Part shown: in pieces, positions 23,934 to 35,525 of the stretch | Position numbering within the stretch: the first letter of the stretch is position 1 | Layout: each line of letters begins with the position of its first letter | Assembly (NCBI GenBank): GCA_034766995.1 | Contig: CM068316.1 | Span: forward strand, 23,622,090-23,686,089 | Length of the DNA stretch: 64,000 nucleotides | Source of the DNA: Acanthacorydalis orientalis | Lineage: Eukaryota; Arthropoda; Insecta; Megaloptera; Corydalidae | Reading direction: 5' to 3' | The notes under the pieces: model-generated | What the model was told of the DNA's origin: nothing | Seen by the model: only the letters and a program-made list of their open reading frames with translations | Databases searched by the model: none | Made by a program: the position numbers and the translations under genes

Positions 23934-25214
23934 CCCAGAAGTACCCGGCCTGACCTAGAGATGGCGGTAGTTGTTTGAAAAATATCACTGTATTAGAAAG
24001 TACACAATCTATAAGGCATATGTTTCAAGTTTGAGGACGCCACGTTGTTTAGTATTTGTTTGGCAGCCATCAATAGTGAACGTTTTCAGTGAATTTGTGA
24101 AAATGGAGAAAATTGGTCATCATTTCGTGATACAATACTTTTATTTGAAAGGCCTCACCCCAGCCAATATAAAATCTGAACTAGATTCTACTCTGGGTGA
24201 GTCTGCTCCTTCGTTTACAACAGTCAAATATTGGGTAACAGAGTTTAAACGAGGCCGTACGAGCTGCCAAGACGAGCATCGCAGTGGTCGACCAAATGAG
24301 ATGACGACTCCAGAAATGGTGAAGAAAATCCACAAAGCGGTACTGGATGATCGTCGACTGAAAGTGCGCGAGCTAGCAGACATAGTAGGCATTTCAAAAA
24401 GTGCGGTACATCACATATTATCTGAAAATTTGGACATGAGAAAGCTGTGTGCAAGATGGGTGCCGCGTTTGCTCACACTCGAGCAAAAACAGTGTCATGA
24501 AGATGTTTCAATTGAGTGTTTAGCGAAGTTTCACAGCAACAAAGCAGAATTTTTCGCCGTTTCATAACCATAGATGAAACATGGGTCCATCACTTCACAC
24601 CCGAGACAAAAGAACAATTAAAACAATGGACTGAAAAGGGAGAACCGGCTCCAAAGAAGGCGAAGACCGTTTCATCTGCAGGCAAGGTCATGGCGTCGGT
24701 TTTTTGGGATGCGCGTGGGATAATTTTCACTGACTATCTTGGAAAAGGAAAAACTATCAACGGCGAGTATTATGCGAACTTATTGCAACGTTTGAGTGAA
24801 GAAATCAAGCAAAAATGCAGCATTTGGCTAAGAAGAAAGTGTTGTTGCATCAACACAATGCACCAGCTCACAAATCCGTTATTGCAATGGCCAAAATTAA
24901 TGAATTAAAGTTTGAATTGCTATCTCATGCACCCTATTCGCCAAATTTACCCCCTTCGGATTATTTTCTGTTCCCAAACTTGAAAAAATGGCTCAGTGGT
25001 CAAAGATTTCCCAACGATGAAGAAGTGATGTCGGCAGTTAATGGGTATTTTGAGGAGCAAGACAATTCTTATTATAAAAAGGGTATCGAACTTATTGAAC
25101 ATCGCTGGGAAAAGGTATAGAGCTGAAAGGAGATTATGTTGAAAAATAAATATATTTTTTTCCAAAATGTTTGTGTTTTCTTTGTTGGGCCGGGTACTTC
25201 TGGGACCACCCTCG
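23934..25214 (+). mobile_element. mariner family B, copy 1 (full length, 1281 bp)
   Basis: Perfect 27-bp inverted repeats (cgagggtggtcccagaagta...) lie at both ends, flanked by TA at 23932-23933 and 25215-25216. The size is normal for a mariner, with a 5' leader of ~170 bp and one transposase gene. The perfect ends contrast with the broken gene inside, so the ends could in principle still be moved in trans. Confidence 0.93.
24103..25120 (+). pseudogene. mariner transposase pseudogene (family B, copy 1)
   Basis: The start at 24103 (MEKIGHHFVIQYFYLKGLTP) is supported by the same Met in the copy at 54224. The HTH part (IVGISKSAVHHIL), WVPRLLTLEQ and the first Asp (TIDETWVHHF) are recognisable. 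There are two 1-bp deletions: near 24551-24556 (just before the first Asp) and near 24814 (before the second Asp region). A further frame change near 25113 replaces the normal C-terminus. In addition the second catalytic Asp is His (LLHQHNAPAH; HQDNAPAH in the sister copy) and the YSPDLAP motif reads YSPNLPP. The third Asp (SDYFLFP) remains. Clearly inactive. Confidence 0.92.
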
Positions 25215-25216
25215 TA

Positions 25217-27923
25217 CAGTGCAGTTTGTGATAGTAAAGTAAGCAGTTCTGAAGCTGAACTGGTAAAGAGAGAAGATTGATATAATTAATGAGACATGTT
25301 ATATAGTTAATTGTCTCATAGTTTTCAGATTAAAAAAAAGATGCCACTTGGATGGGAATTTGTTGGTATATTTTTAGTTTTTCTATGTTTAGAAAGAGGA
25401 ATAATCCTTTTTTCTCATATGTTCTGGGAAATCATTTATTTATTATAAATGGTTGAAAATGTTTCTGCGTCAAATGACTTTGCGTGGGTATTTTAGCACG
25501 GAATGTGTGCTTATGCGTTTCTACAAGAAATTATTTTTTTTAGTTTTTTTAAGAGTTACATTTTTATGTTTAAGATTGAGTTAATTTTTTTGTAACTAGA
25601 TGAGTATTGACGGATTTGTATTCCAATAATCTGATGCCTACTTGACTGGGAAATTTTTCAAGTCGTAACCAATAAAGTGTGTATCGGTGAAAGAAATACT
25701 TATAGAGCCAATATTACCTTCTAGGCAGGTAGATCAAAAGCAAATTGTTTTCAATAAGTAATGCATTTGGTGGAAGATTTCATTTGTCTGATAACTTACC
25801 AGATGGAATTTGTATCATTGTTAACATTGTAGAGCAATCGGTATTCTCAGGGAATTTTCTTATGAGCAGTGATTTGCTTTTGGATGACTTGGATTTATCT
25901 GTTTTCAACAATTCTGGTTTGATATCTCTACAGGAGTTTCATCTTCCGCAAGCACAGTTTGTGACTTGAATAAATAGAAGAATTTCTTTTATGAAAATAC
26001 AAATGGAACATCAGAATTCGTTCATAAAAAACTAATATTCTTGACTTATTTGGAATTCAAATCACTGACAGTGATCGAATGAATGTCTTTGGTTAATAAT
26101 GATTAAAAAGTGATTGAGTTCGATGATCTGTTGATTTTAAATGTAGATAAAAGATATTATTGTACTTGGTTTGCCCGCAATCGGAGTATGAATATAATTT
26201 AACATTGAATTTTTTATTAGTAATAGTGAATGTTGGATTAAATTTTTGACTAACAGGGCGATTCTTCTTGTATTGTTTCTGTTACCAACAATTCTGTTCA
26301 CGACGTTAGATTTTAGATTTTTTTATAATGGCAGCTACGTCGACTTTGTATTTTATGATAATGTTTTTCATACATTCGATATCATAGATACGATATAGGT
26401 CATCAATTTCGACAAATAATTAAGTAATTAAAATAGTCAAATTGTTGCCTGAACGTTGCCTTTACTAACAACTTGTTAAAGCCATTTATATGCACTTCTG
26501 TGATTTTGCAAGATGCTACGAAAATGATGTGCATTACCTAGGTTCGTTCTTGCTCTGTAAGGCTTCTCCGGTTAGCGCTAGCATTATTTGTCCCGATGTT
26601 AATATTTCTGCGAGAGCTCTCTAGAAATTAATTGTCGGTAAGAATATATGGGACTTGCTTCTCAGATAGACGGTTTCCTCTAATGTTTTTTTTTATACAC
26701 TACATGTATCGGTATTTGACGATAATTGAACGTGTATTCATCACCATAGCTGATCTTGCCTTCTTGAAGATGATTGTTGTTTTAGGGTATTCATTGAAAA
26801 GATATTCTTCAGTAAACTTCACTCATTTATTATGCATATGACAATTTTTTGTCACGTGCCCGAATGTTTAGTAGAAAGTACTACTTGATTTCACTGTGTT
26901 TGTATCACTTTTTCATATATATGCAATTGAGAAAATCGAATGTAGAACGACTTTCTCTTAATTTTTTTTCTCATCATCCTATATCAATTTGTTATTTCTA
27001 ACCCCTTGGCGGATATAGATTTGATAATCTTAAGGGAGGATTTTTCATATAATCCTCGCAAAACTATAGATAGGTATGTCTTGATCTGAGGCTTAGATAG
27101 CGTGAATGGCTAGCACGAATTCAAATTGTTCATGTAAACTATTCAAAACACAATATTTTAACATCACAGCTAGCATGGCAGGCATGGCTTTAATAGTTGA
27201 TAGAAATTCAGTAATTCCAAAGCATGTTAATTGTTCTCGCTCCGTAGTATAAGATGCCTATATAATTTTTACTATATATTAAATGACGTTTTTTTCTCCC
27301 AATTATTTTTTATATTTATTTTTTATTATTTTAAAAGCAATTAAGTCCTTTGTATTTAGTTTATCAAACAATATAAGTTATATTTTAACATACATATTAT
27401 CACATCACTATTTTATTAGTTTTGTTAATTTATAGTCGATTTCTGGTACGACAATTATTAACAGTTTAATAGTTATCTAATAAGTATCAACTAGATAACT
27501 CACTAATGTATCTCCGAAAGTGAAATTAATGACTGATATCAGTTATCATGACAATACAATTAATGGGAGAAAAGTTAACTACTTTTAAATACGTTTTCGT
27601 GCGTTTCGTTATATGTCAATATTGTTTTGCACAGGTTCATGTTATGTTTACATTTGATTGAGTTAATGCGTTTCACTTTCCACAGTAAGTATCATATTAT
27701 TAAATATAAGTAATAATATAAGTAATATAAAGTAATAATATGTAATAATAAATGAAATCAACATAAATATAAATGAAATATTTGCAATTATGTTTATTTT
27801 ATGGTAATATTACTGTCATACTGTTTATCATCGTCATCTTCGTTAAAAGAGGATTTTTTAAACATTTACGTAATATTATCTCAATATCAAATATTTTAAA
27901 GTATAAAATTAATATTTTGAAAG
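25217..27923. other. noncoding, nothing recognised
   Basis: Somewhat less AT-rich than average. Several 60-75-residue ORFs occur, but none has a motif that I recognise or convincing splice signals. Confidence 0.4.
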
Positions 27924-28011
27924 ACCAGGAGGCTCTTCCCCTACTCGCTATGCTTGCCGACATCCAGAGGGCTCCACCCCTTCTCGCTTTGCATATATTC
28001 CCTCAATATCG

Positions 28012-28014
<3 letters not shown>

Positions 28015-28093
<79 letters not shown>
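28015..28093. repeat. (TA)n array inside repeat H3
   Basis: About 39 TA units with one TACA interruption; entered through the same ctcaatatcgtaatat junction as the array at 62017. Confidence 0.95.
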
Positions 28094-28096
<3 letters not shown>

Positions 28097-28363
28097 AGTT
28101 AGTTAGTAAGATTAGTACATAAGTTAGAAATAAGTTTTAAAAATTAAGGTCTTGCCCGGTTTTGAAAATTTCCGGGCAAACAACTTTCTGAAACAACAAA
28201 ATAAAACTTGCAACGTCACGACACACAAACCCCGATCGTAAGCGGTTAGCGTCACGGCGCGGGATCCACACGACACAACGATACACCACACAGACACACT
28301 ACAACCTGTAAATAGTTTGTATTTAAGCTTGTGATCAATAAATTTATATTTGATTTGATTTGC
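28094..28363. other. LTR-like GC-rich insert within H3
   Basis: Begins tgtaagttagttagtaag and ends ttgatttgca. It contains tatttaag and an aataaa signal near the 3' end, plus an 8-bp stem (ttgcccgg at 28152-28159, ccgggcaa at 28172-28179). It is absent from the sister repeat at 62 kb. The TG...CA ends and polyA signal suggest a solo LTR, but there is no target duplication that I can see. Confidence 0.25.
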
Positions 28364-28509
28364 ATTTGTCATAATATCAATATTATAATTTTTGGTGTAA
28401 CTTTGGGTGTCATTGTTAATAATATAATACAAAATCTACACATTTTTTTAAAACTTTTTTGTACGATTTTTATTACAATTTTTTGTCCATTTTTGAAATT
28501 TTATGAAAC

Positions 28510-28512
<3 letters not shown>

Positions 28513-28560
<48 letters not shown>

Positions 28561-28580
28561 AAGAGAGAGAGAGAGAGAAA
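28513..28580. repeat. compound (TA)n(GA)n microsatellite
   Basis: About 23 TA units followed by aca and about 8 GA units. Confidence 0.95.
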
Positions 28581-29089
28581 GATAAGCGGAAGCTTCCCCG
28601 CATACGCCATCCAATCATTGTTTTATTTGGTACGGTGAAGGATTCCTTTTGACAGAAACTTTATTATAGTACGATACTTAATTTTGATTACTTGCGACAT
28701 TGTTAAAAACATAACATAGCCACGCCATAGCCACTTATATTAAAATATAGTTTATTTTTACGTTGACGTTTTAACTGGAATGTGGTTCTTATAATTATAA
28801 TTTATAATTTAAGTAGTAAATACTATTCCGTATTAACTGAGTATTTTATTAGTTTTTAGGCAGAGTTGTATGTATATTGTTTTCTTTCTTACATTGTCCT
28901 TATTTAATCTCAATACATTGGACAGTATTTCGCATTAAATTAAATATATTATGCACTTTTCATCCTAACTTGAAATATTTTTATATACATTTATGTTTCA
29001 AAATATAATATTCTCATTCATATTTTTATGTTAGATTTAATTTTATGAAAAATTATTAACCTTTTGTTTTTGGTTAGACGAAAAAGTTT
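28581..29089. other. AT-rich noncoding, nothing recognised
   Basis: No supported feature. Confidence 0.4.
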
Positions 29090-29650
29090 TTTATGCTTTT
29101 TCTACCGGAGTGTGTAGTCATACTCCCATTAATAGCCGCTGTTTGTTGTATGTTTTCTATTGAATAACATGTTTCGTCTTCATATTCATTATTTTGAACT
29201 CCTACTTTCATTAATTTGTCCTTACAATTATGTTTATATATTTTTCCATCTACTTTTACAGTTGCATAATTGATAAATGCTCCCTTGTCGTTTTCTCACA
29301 TTTCTTTTTTATTATTGGTAATAATTATTTTGCCTCTCGCCTTGTTTTCTAAGGGCTGTTTCTAGCGTCCATGACAACTTTTTTATCTTTAATTGAGAGG
29401 AATTGAACCTTTATCGTCATTGGGTTCTTGTATGACTGCTTTCATACAAACATTATCTATACACCGTTAATTGATTTGCATATTTATTGTTTCCTTTATT
29501 ATTTTAGATGCTTTTTTCCAGTGTCTTCTCATGGTTCGTTTTCTTCTTCCTCTAAGCCATAGTTAGTAATGTTTTTCATTCTTTGTCGATTCTCATTCCA
29601 ATCAACGCTTATTTTTAATATTTCTAATTCATTCAGCATTTCAACATTTT
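29090..29650 (-). pseudogene. possible non-LTR retrotransposon ORF1 relic
   Basis: On the minus strand, broken frames give ISVDWNENRQRMKN, then NPMTIKVQFLSIKDKKVVMD and a Lys/Arg-rich stretch. This resembles the coiled-coil/RNA-binding first protein of insect endonuclease-RT elements (lengths and order typical: acidic coiled coil, then a TIKVxFxSxxxKxxVMDARNxL block). There are many stops. No terminal features seen. It could belong to the same type of element as the RT relic at 18.7 kb, but that is inference. Confidence 0.4.
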
Positions 29651-30069
29651 ATTTATTAATTTTTATCATCATATCTTTTATTATTTTCATTATATTGCAT
29701 TCCAATTGATCTGTTTTTTGTCAGTATCAACTATCTTGTTGATAATTTTATCGTGTTTTTGAATCTATGATTTATATTAGTATTCACACACTTTAAACGG
29801 TTGTTCACTACTGAACACACTATAAGTTGATTGGTACTAGTTTACTTTGTTTGAAGCACATTCCCTTTAATTTTGAGGTATGATTTCATTTATTCCGTCG
29901 AAGTAAATGAGTGATTAATAATTAAAAATTGAGGTTATTGAACTTAAGTTTCAATGAAAATTCACTAATTTAATTACTTTTTTCTCTTTCCGACACTATA
30001 CATACTTTTATAAGTTTTCAAAATATCATATACTTACGTTGTATTCTTAACTCTTTTATTTGATAGTAT
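29651..30069. other. AT-rich noncoding, nothing recognised
   Basis: No supported feature. Confidence 0.4.
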
Positions 30070-30092
30070 AATTTACACCCACGCACACACGC

Positions 30093-30148
<56 letters not shown>

Positions 30149-30150
30149 CT
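30070..30150. repeat. (CA)n(TA)n(TG)n compound microsatellite
   Basis: A symmetric array: CA units, TA core, TG units, so it is largely self-complementary. Confidence 0.95.
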
Positions 30151-30789
30151 GTAAAGTGATTGTATAGAATTTCATACATTTTGAACATAGAATTAATAAC
30201 TTCACTTATGAATTAGCGTGATCAATGGGATTATTTCAAATACTATGTAAGAAATAGATATACAATACGATATTTAATTATAAAATCAGTGGTTTATTAA
30301 TAAAAATCGAAGACTTCTCTGGCAACAAGAATAAATAACTAATTCAATTCTCCATTGGAGTCAATGACTGGATAGACTTTTCTGAAACCAGTAAGATATA
30401 CAAAGAGACAAAAGACAAAAATGAGCGAAGAAAAACAACAAAATAGCTCATCAAAAAAAAAAAAACTAAATTGATCTTTAAGACTTTATTATAGTATTTC
30501 TGACGTTCTTTTAAACTGTTAAACCCAACAATTTTAATACCATGTAAGTCTAATATATGCACCGTCATGGATTTAAAATTAATGGTAGAAAATTATATAT
30601 TGTACAATACAAATTCGATTAATGTTGTAATTTTGGACACGTTATAGTCAAATCTCAGCAACAACACATTTTCTTCATGATCTGTTAAGTAATGATTATC
30701 TTCAAGTTATCAGTATTAAATAATATACGTGAGCCATTTGATAATTACGATGAAAAGGTAAGTTCAAAACCGTTTTTCGGAAGAAACGA
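30151..30789. other. AT-rich noncoding, nothing recognised
   Basis: No supported feature except a 74-codon minus-strand ORF without recognisable motifs. Confidence 0.4.
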
Positions 30790-31480
30790 TTTTATTTCTC
30801 AACATAGTCTTCATTGAGAGCTATGAACTTGGTCCATCGAGTCTACAAAATATGCATTGACGGTGACGATGACATCCTCATTCGACGAGAATGTCTTCTT
30901 ACCAAGTCAAATTTTCAAGTTTGTGAGGAAGAAGAAGTCGCACGGGGTCAAGTGCGGAGAATAGAGTGGATGAGGAATCAATTCGAAGCCTAATTTTGCC
31001 ATTGTGACGGGCGATTTGTGGGAAGGTACGTTGTCCTGGTGAAAGAACACTTTTGTGTGTATCAATCTTGGCCGTTTTTGTCTCAGCTCTTCTTTCAAAC
31101 AGCCCAATAAAATAACGGTCCAGTAGGCTCCTGTTATCGTTCTTCCCATCGTTAAGTAGTCGAACAGGGTGATTCCATGGGAATCCCAAAAACAGTGGTC
31201 ATCGCCTTTCAATTCGATAAAATGGTCTTCGCCTTCTTTGGCGTACTTACACCAGTCGTTGTCCACTGCTTTGACTACTGCTTCGACTCATGTGTGTAGT
31301 GGTGGATCCATGTTTCATCCACAGTGACGAATCGACGCAAAAAGGCTTGCTCGTTTTTTTCTCTTTTTGCGGTAACTGCTACAATGCTCACTTCAAACAT
31401 CTATAGAACTGAACAACTCATCGCTTCTGACTTCAATTTCGCCTATATTAGTTTGAAAATGGACACTTGATAACCGTGTC
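30790..31480 (-). pseudogene. mariner-like relic lacking the N-terminal domain (family D)
   Basis: Minus-strand pieces in order: RRFVTVDETWIHHYTHES (first Asp), a TTVFWDSHGITLFDYLTMGR block, RPRLIHTKVFFHQDNVPSHK (second Asp) and LYSPHLTPCDFFFL (third Asp; YSPDLAP degraded), then SNEDVIVTVNAYF. There are frameshifts and stops, e.g. after the first Asp block and at the end of NLKI. Upstream (31395-31480) there is noncoding sequence that looks like a mariner leader, and no HTH domain precedes the first Asp. Terminal repeats were not identified. It is a different family from A, B and C. Confidence 0.75.
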
Positions 31481-32366
31481 GTTACCAAATGAATGGTGGC
31501 GCCACATCATAAAAAATTATCAAACATATCAAACAACTCACGGATACAAAATTACAATAATACTTTAGTTATATTTTTTTTTTGTAGAGAAAGGTAATAA
31601 ATACTACCATGTCATAGACTATGTTGTTTTAGAACACACAAAATGGTTAACTATCGTAAACAGCCAAGAATACAATTTCAGTACAAGCATGAATTTTTTT
31701 TTTTAATTTTATAGAACGAATTCGTTTCTTGAACAACAGCGAATTTATTTCCGAATTGATAAACACTACGCCTAATTTCGTCACTAAAACTTTATGGTAG
31801 TATGTGATACTATTATTTAACTGCTACAACACATACTTAACAGCTATGATCTCAGCTGAGTACATCAGTAATATATTTACAAATTTTTTCTAAAGACTAA
31901 AGTTAAAGTAATATTTTCATACAGTGTTAATTTTTTCAAATTAATAAATAGTTAATATTAAAAAGTGGTACGAATTTTCCTTACGATTCCTTGTCTTAAA
32001 TAATGTTGTTTCATAATTTTTGAAAAATGAGTATTATTGAAATTTATATAATTGTAGTAACAAGTTTAGAAATTCATATATGAAATAGACAGTTCGAAAC
32101 AACAACAGTTCAAATAGACGGTTTCTTACTTCTTAAGATACGATTTTTACAAAAACGGGATTACAAACTTGTATCTCATTAGAAAAAAGTTGCAGATTAT
32201 GATGTTTATTTTAATGAATAAAACATGTTATGACAATTTCTACACTTTTTGAATTCTTAATATAAAAAACCGTATGAACTTTTTTGATTTCTTAATAATT
32301 TAAAACTTTTTAACATCGGGTTTGCGTGATTTTTTTCTAATAGAAATTACCGAAATTTTTTGGTCA

Positions 32367-32367
<1 letters not shown>
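31481..32367. other. AT-rich noncoding, nothing recognised
   Basis: No supported feature. Confidence 0.45.

Positions 32368-32418
<51 letters not shown>
32368..32418. repeat. (TA)n microsatellite
   Basis: About 24 TA units. Confidence 0.95.
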
Positions 32419-32420
<2 letters not shown>

Positions 32421-32737
32421 GGAGGTTGCATTGAAAGCATCTGTTCACAAGTAGATGACTGTAGGCGCGTATGCTGTGGGCAGTGAAAGATGTCTCTTGT
32501 CATTTTGAAGTGTGAACATTTTCTACTAAAATGCAGTCATCAAATGCCATCCTTTTTTACATAAATGCTTTTCTATAACCGAATTGAAATGTGTTGAATT
32601 TTAGCAAAATAACGCAGTGTAATTTGAATGTTAGTTTCTAAGTAAATTGCGGTATCGTTCAAATCAGGTATAAGGGCACGCATACCTTTCATGTACCGCA
32701 ATAAACTAATAAAGTTCACTGCTGCACAGATGAACTG

Positions 32738-32838
32738 CTAATGGTTATTTTGGGATTTTCCCTTAATTAAAAATAAGCCGGTCAGACTAATGGTTATTTC
32801 GGGTTTTTCCCTTAATTCAAAATAAATTAAAAATAAGA
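32738..32838 (+). repeat. two-unit direct repeat, period ~49 bp
   Basis: ctaatggttatttt-ggg-ttttcccttaatt at 32738 recurs at 32787 (ctaatggttatttc...), with aaaaataag closing both units. The second unit has an extra tcaaaataaa. Confidence 0.7.
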
Positions 32839-32852
32839 CGTGCCGAACTGTT

Positions 32853-33131
32853 TGTCGACACGTACACAATATTGTTATAAAACCTTTTGTGCTCCCTTTC
32901 CAAAGGCCAAGAAATAAACGTAGTAATAGTTTTTGCAGCGACGCGCTATAAAAGCGTCGCTACCGCCAAAAATATAGAAGTCGCAAGTCGAACGTATTAG
33001 AGAGCAGTTGTCGAGCAAATCACTCTGTAACTCACAACTTGCCTACATTTTTCTACCAATAAACTCATTTTTATTTTGAAGCGAATTAAACTCTGTTGTT
33101 TTATTTGTTTCAACCAAATAAATATTCAACA
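32853..33131 (+). promoter_or_regulatory. LTR-like/promoter-like block with a TATA box inside a hairpin
   Basis: GC-richer sequence starting tgtcgacacg. tataaaa (32947-32953) sits exactly in the loop of an 8-bp inverted repeat, agcgacgc (32937-32944) and gcgtcgct (32954-32961). Further on are two aataaa signals (around 33059 and 33119), and the block ends ...caaca. The order promoter, then polyA signal, resembles an LTR. No target duplication or partner LTR is visible, so the assignment is tentative. Confidence 0.3.
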
Positions 33132-33133
33132 AA

Positions 33134-33650
33134 ATGGAACGCGATAAGTTGTTTTTCCAATTTATACTTCTATACTACTCTGATTTGAAAAAAATGCAGC
33201 TGAAGCTTATCATCGATTGCTTGCGAACACTTATGGTGAATCTACTCCAACGGAAACAGTATGTAGAGATTGGTTTCGATGATTCAAAAGTAGAGATTGT
33301 GACATTCAGGACAAACGACCAGGTCAATCGAAAAAGTTCGAAGATGAACAACTGCAAGCTCTATTGGAAGAAGACCCTGCTCAAACACTCAAAGAATTAT
33401 CTCAACGGCTTGAAGTTGATAAATCAACAATTTCACGAAACTTACATGCCATAGGAAAGATTCAGAAATAAGGAAGATGGCTGCCACATGAATTGACCGA
33501 AAATGCCATTGCTAATCGTTTAAACATCTCGATTTCTTTGCTTGCAAGGAATAGAAAGAAGAGTTTCTTATGGTGTATCGTGACGCGATGAAAACCGACA
33601 ACCCGAAACATAAGCGTGCGAGCTTATGTAAAGCTGGCTAACGGTTTATC
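33134..33650 (+). pseudogene. Mos1-like mariner N-terminal relic
   Basis: Across three frames the sequence encodes a mariner N-terminus: AAEAYHRLLANTYGESTPTE, CRDWFRxFKSRD, then DEQLQALLEEDPAQTLKELS, QRLEVDKSTISRNLHAIGKI, GRWLPHELTENAIANRLN. The order (first HTH, linker, second HTH, then a WVPHEL-type motif, here WLPHEL) fits the mauritiana/Mos1 subfamily. The following RKKSFL...RDEK region reaches the first Asp and then degenerates; the catalytic half is absent. There are at least two frameshifts and one stop. This complements the catalytic-only mariners elsewhere in the window. Confidence 0.75.
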
Positions 33651-34507
33651 TATAATTGGCGACGCATTTTGAAACTAACTTGTTATCAGTTTAGTAATGC
33701 AATTACCGCGTGTGTCAGTTTATATAGAGTGAAGTGAAAAATCTCTAAAAAATGGGTACTTATAATAAAGAAATAATAAATGATTTAGAAAATAGCTATA
33801 CTGAAGGTTATTTAGGTAATTTAGATAAATAATTCAACATTTTGTGAGCTGAAGGTAAAATTCATTAGATTTGGAAGATGATATTTATGCAGATAGAAGG
33901 AAGATATGTCGTAGGTTGTCAGACTCAAGCGAAAAAAATATTGAAGACGTCATTGATGGTGATGCTGGTGTAACTAATTTCCACAATAAAAGCTTCAACA
34001 ATGTCACAATACAATACAATATCCGTTTTAGGATACTATTTTCAATTGGACCGAAAATGCAAGGCTTACAAATTCAAGCTGAATTTTGCAGGCTTCTTCA
34101 GTTTTTGAAGTTATTTTTCACGAAAAATGTAATTGATAAAAGTGTTACTGAAACTAAAAATTACTCTAGGCGAGAAATTTCCAGAAAAATATTGTTCAAA
34201 TATTGAATATGGCATCATTGGGGTGACAAAAGAAAAGATGTATGCATTTTTGGAAGTGATTATAAATATGGGAATAATTCCTCTTACCTATATGAAAGAC
34301 TTTTCTAACAAAGAATTTGTGACCCAAATACCATTTTTCAGTTACATATTCAGTCATCGGAAATTTTTTCAGATTTTTGGATGTGACATTTGGAATCAAT
34401 ATCAAGAATCGATAAAATCTTGAGAACAAGAACCCAACGTGTCAGTAATTTCCTTCATTACTTAGATTACAAAATCAGGGAACATTTTGTTCCGGGTCAG
34501 AATTTAT

Positions 34508-34738
34508 TACTTCCAAAGTTTGCTAATACATATAAACGTTTACTCCATTTTGTGAGTTTTATTGGATTATAAATTATAAAACAGACTTTTCTTTTGAAAG
34601 CGACAACTGACTCATGAACAGATAAATTCGTTCATAAGTCAGTTGTTTTCAAAAGAAAAATCTGTTTTATAATTTATAATCCAATAAAACCCACAAAATG
34701 GAGTAAACGTTTATATGTATTAGCAGACTTTGGAAGTA
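34508..34738. repeat. ~110-bp inverted duplication (hairpin) in the piggyBac relic
   Basis: The left arm 34508-34619 is the reverse complement of 34630-34738 with 4 mismatches and one 3-base indel (about 96% identity by eye). The arms are separated by a 10-base loop. The right arm keeps piggyBac coding sense (NPIKPTKW, RLYVLAD), so the left arm is the copied-in segment. Confidence 0.93.
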
Positions 34739-35467
34739 GTTGCATATGTTCATTTATACCATATCATGGAAAGTAGCCACTGAAAGTCTCATCAAACCTG
34801 ACCTAGCTGTGACAAATAGGATTTTCCTTCATCTATATAGTAAATTAAAGAAAATGGTGCCGATGCTACTGGCTACCACATTTTCACTGATAGATTCTAC
34901 ACCAGCCCATCTCTAACCATGGAGCTTCTTGCAGAAAAGTGTCATCATATTGGAACAGTGAAGCCCAATATATAATATATTTCTGCATTTTTAAAAAATC
35001 CAGCCATAAAAAATGATTCTGGTACTGGCATGGAGTGATAAACGTGTTGTGACAATGCTATGTACATGGAGTATGGTTAAAATATAACCAGTAAAAAGAT
35101 GGGTCAGAGAACAATCAGAGGAGGTAGTAAATAAACCAAGTGTAAGAGTTAACTACACACAAAACATAGATGGTGTAGATACCGATGATCATTATACTGC
35201 CACATATTGCTTTTTTACAAAATTTTGAAGTGACGGAGGAAATTATTCTTTTATTGGTTAGAGACTTTAGCCGTAAATGCATATGTAATATATAAGAAAA
35301 AGAATGACAATTCAATTTATCACAAAATATTTCTTAGCAGAAGCAGCTTGTAACAGAACCTATAAGAAATTTTTAGAACAATAATAACTTTACCAGAGGA
35401 AATTCGTCTACTGCCGATAATTATGAAATATTGTACGGAAAACTACACATACTAATTGCCCGATTTA

Positions 35468-35470
<3 letters not shown>

Positions 35471-35521
<51 letters not shown>
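35471..35521. repeat. (TA)n array inside piggyBac coding sequence
   Basis: About 25 TA units between the ILIA-equivalent codons (NCPI) and the Cys finger. Confidence 0.95.

Positions 35522-35525
<4 letters not shown>

Larger units (their letters stand above)
27924..28480 (-). mobile_element. Helitron-like repeat carrying a (TA)n array, copy H3
   Basis: Starts accaggaggctcttccccta (reverse complement of the H2 3' end). A second GC-rich block gggctccaccccttctcgct follows, then ctcaatatcgtaatat leading straight into the TA array at 28015. Beyond the array and a ~270-bp inserted block, the 19-mer at 28395-28413 (gtgtaactttgggtgtcat) and its downstream flank match 62197-62215 in copy H5. H3 and H5 thus share sequence on both sides of their TA arrays. 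No gene inside. Confidence 0.55.

Noticed and set aside
23721..23978. 85-codon ORF just upstream of the family B mariner
   Set aside because: It runs into the mariner inverted repeat and has no recognisable domain.
25745..25969. 74-codon + strand ORF
   Set aside because: No motif, no splice context; probably chance.
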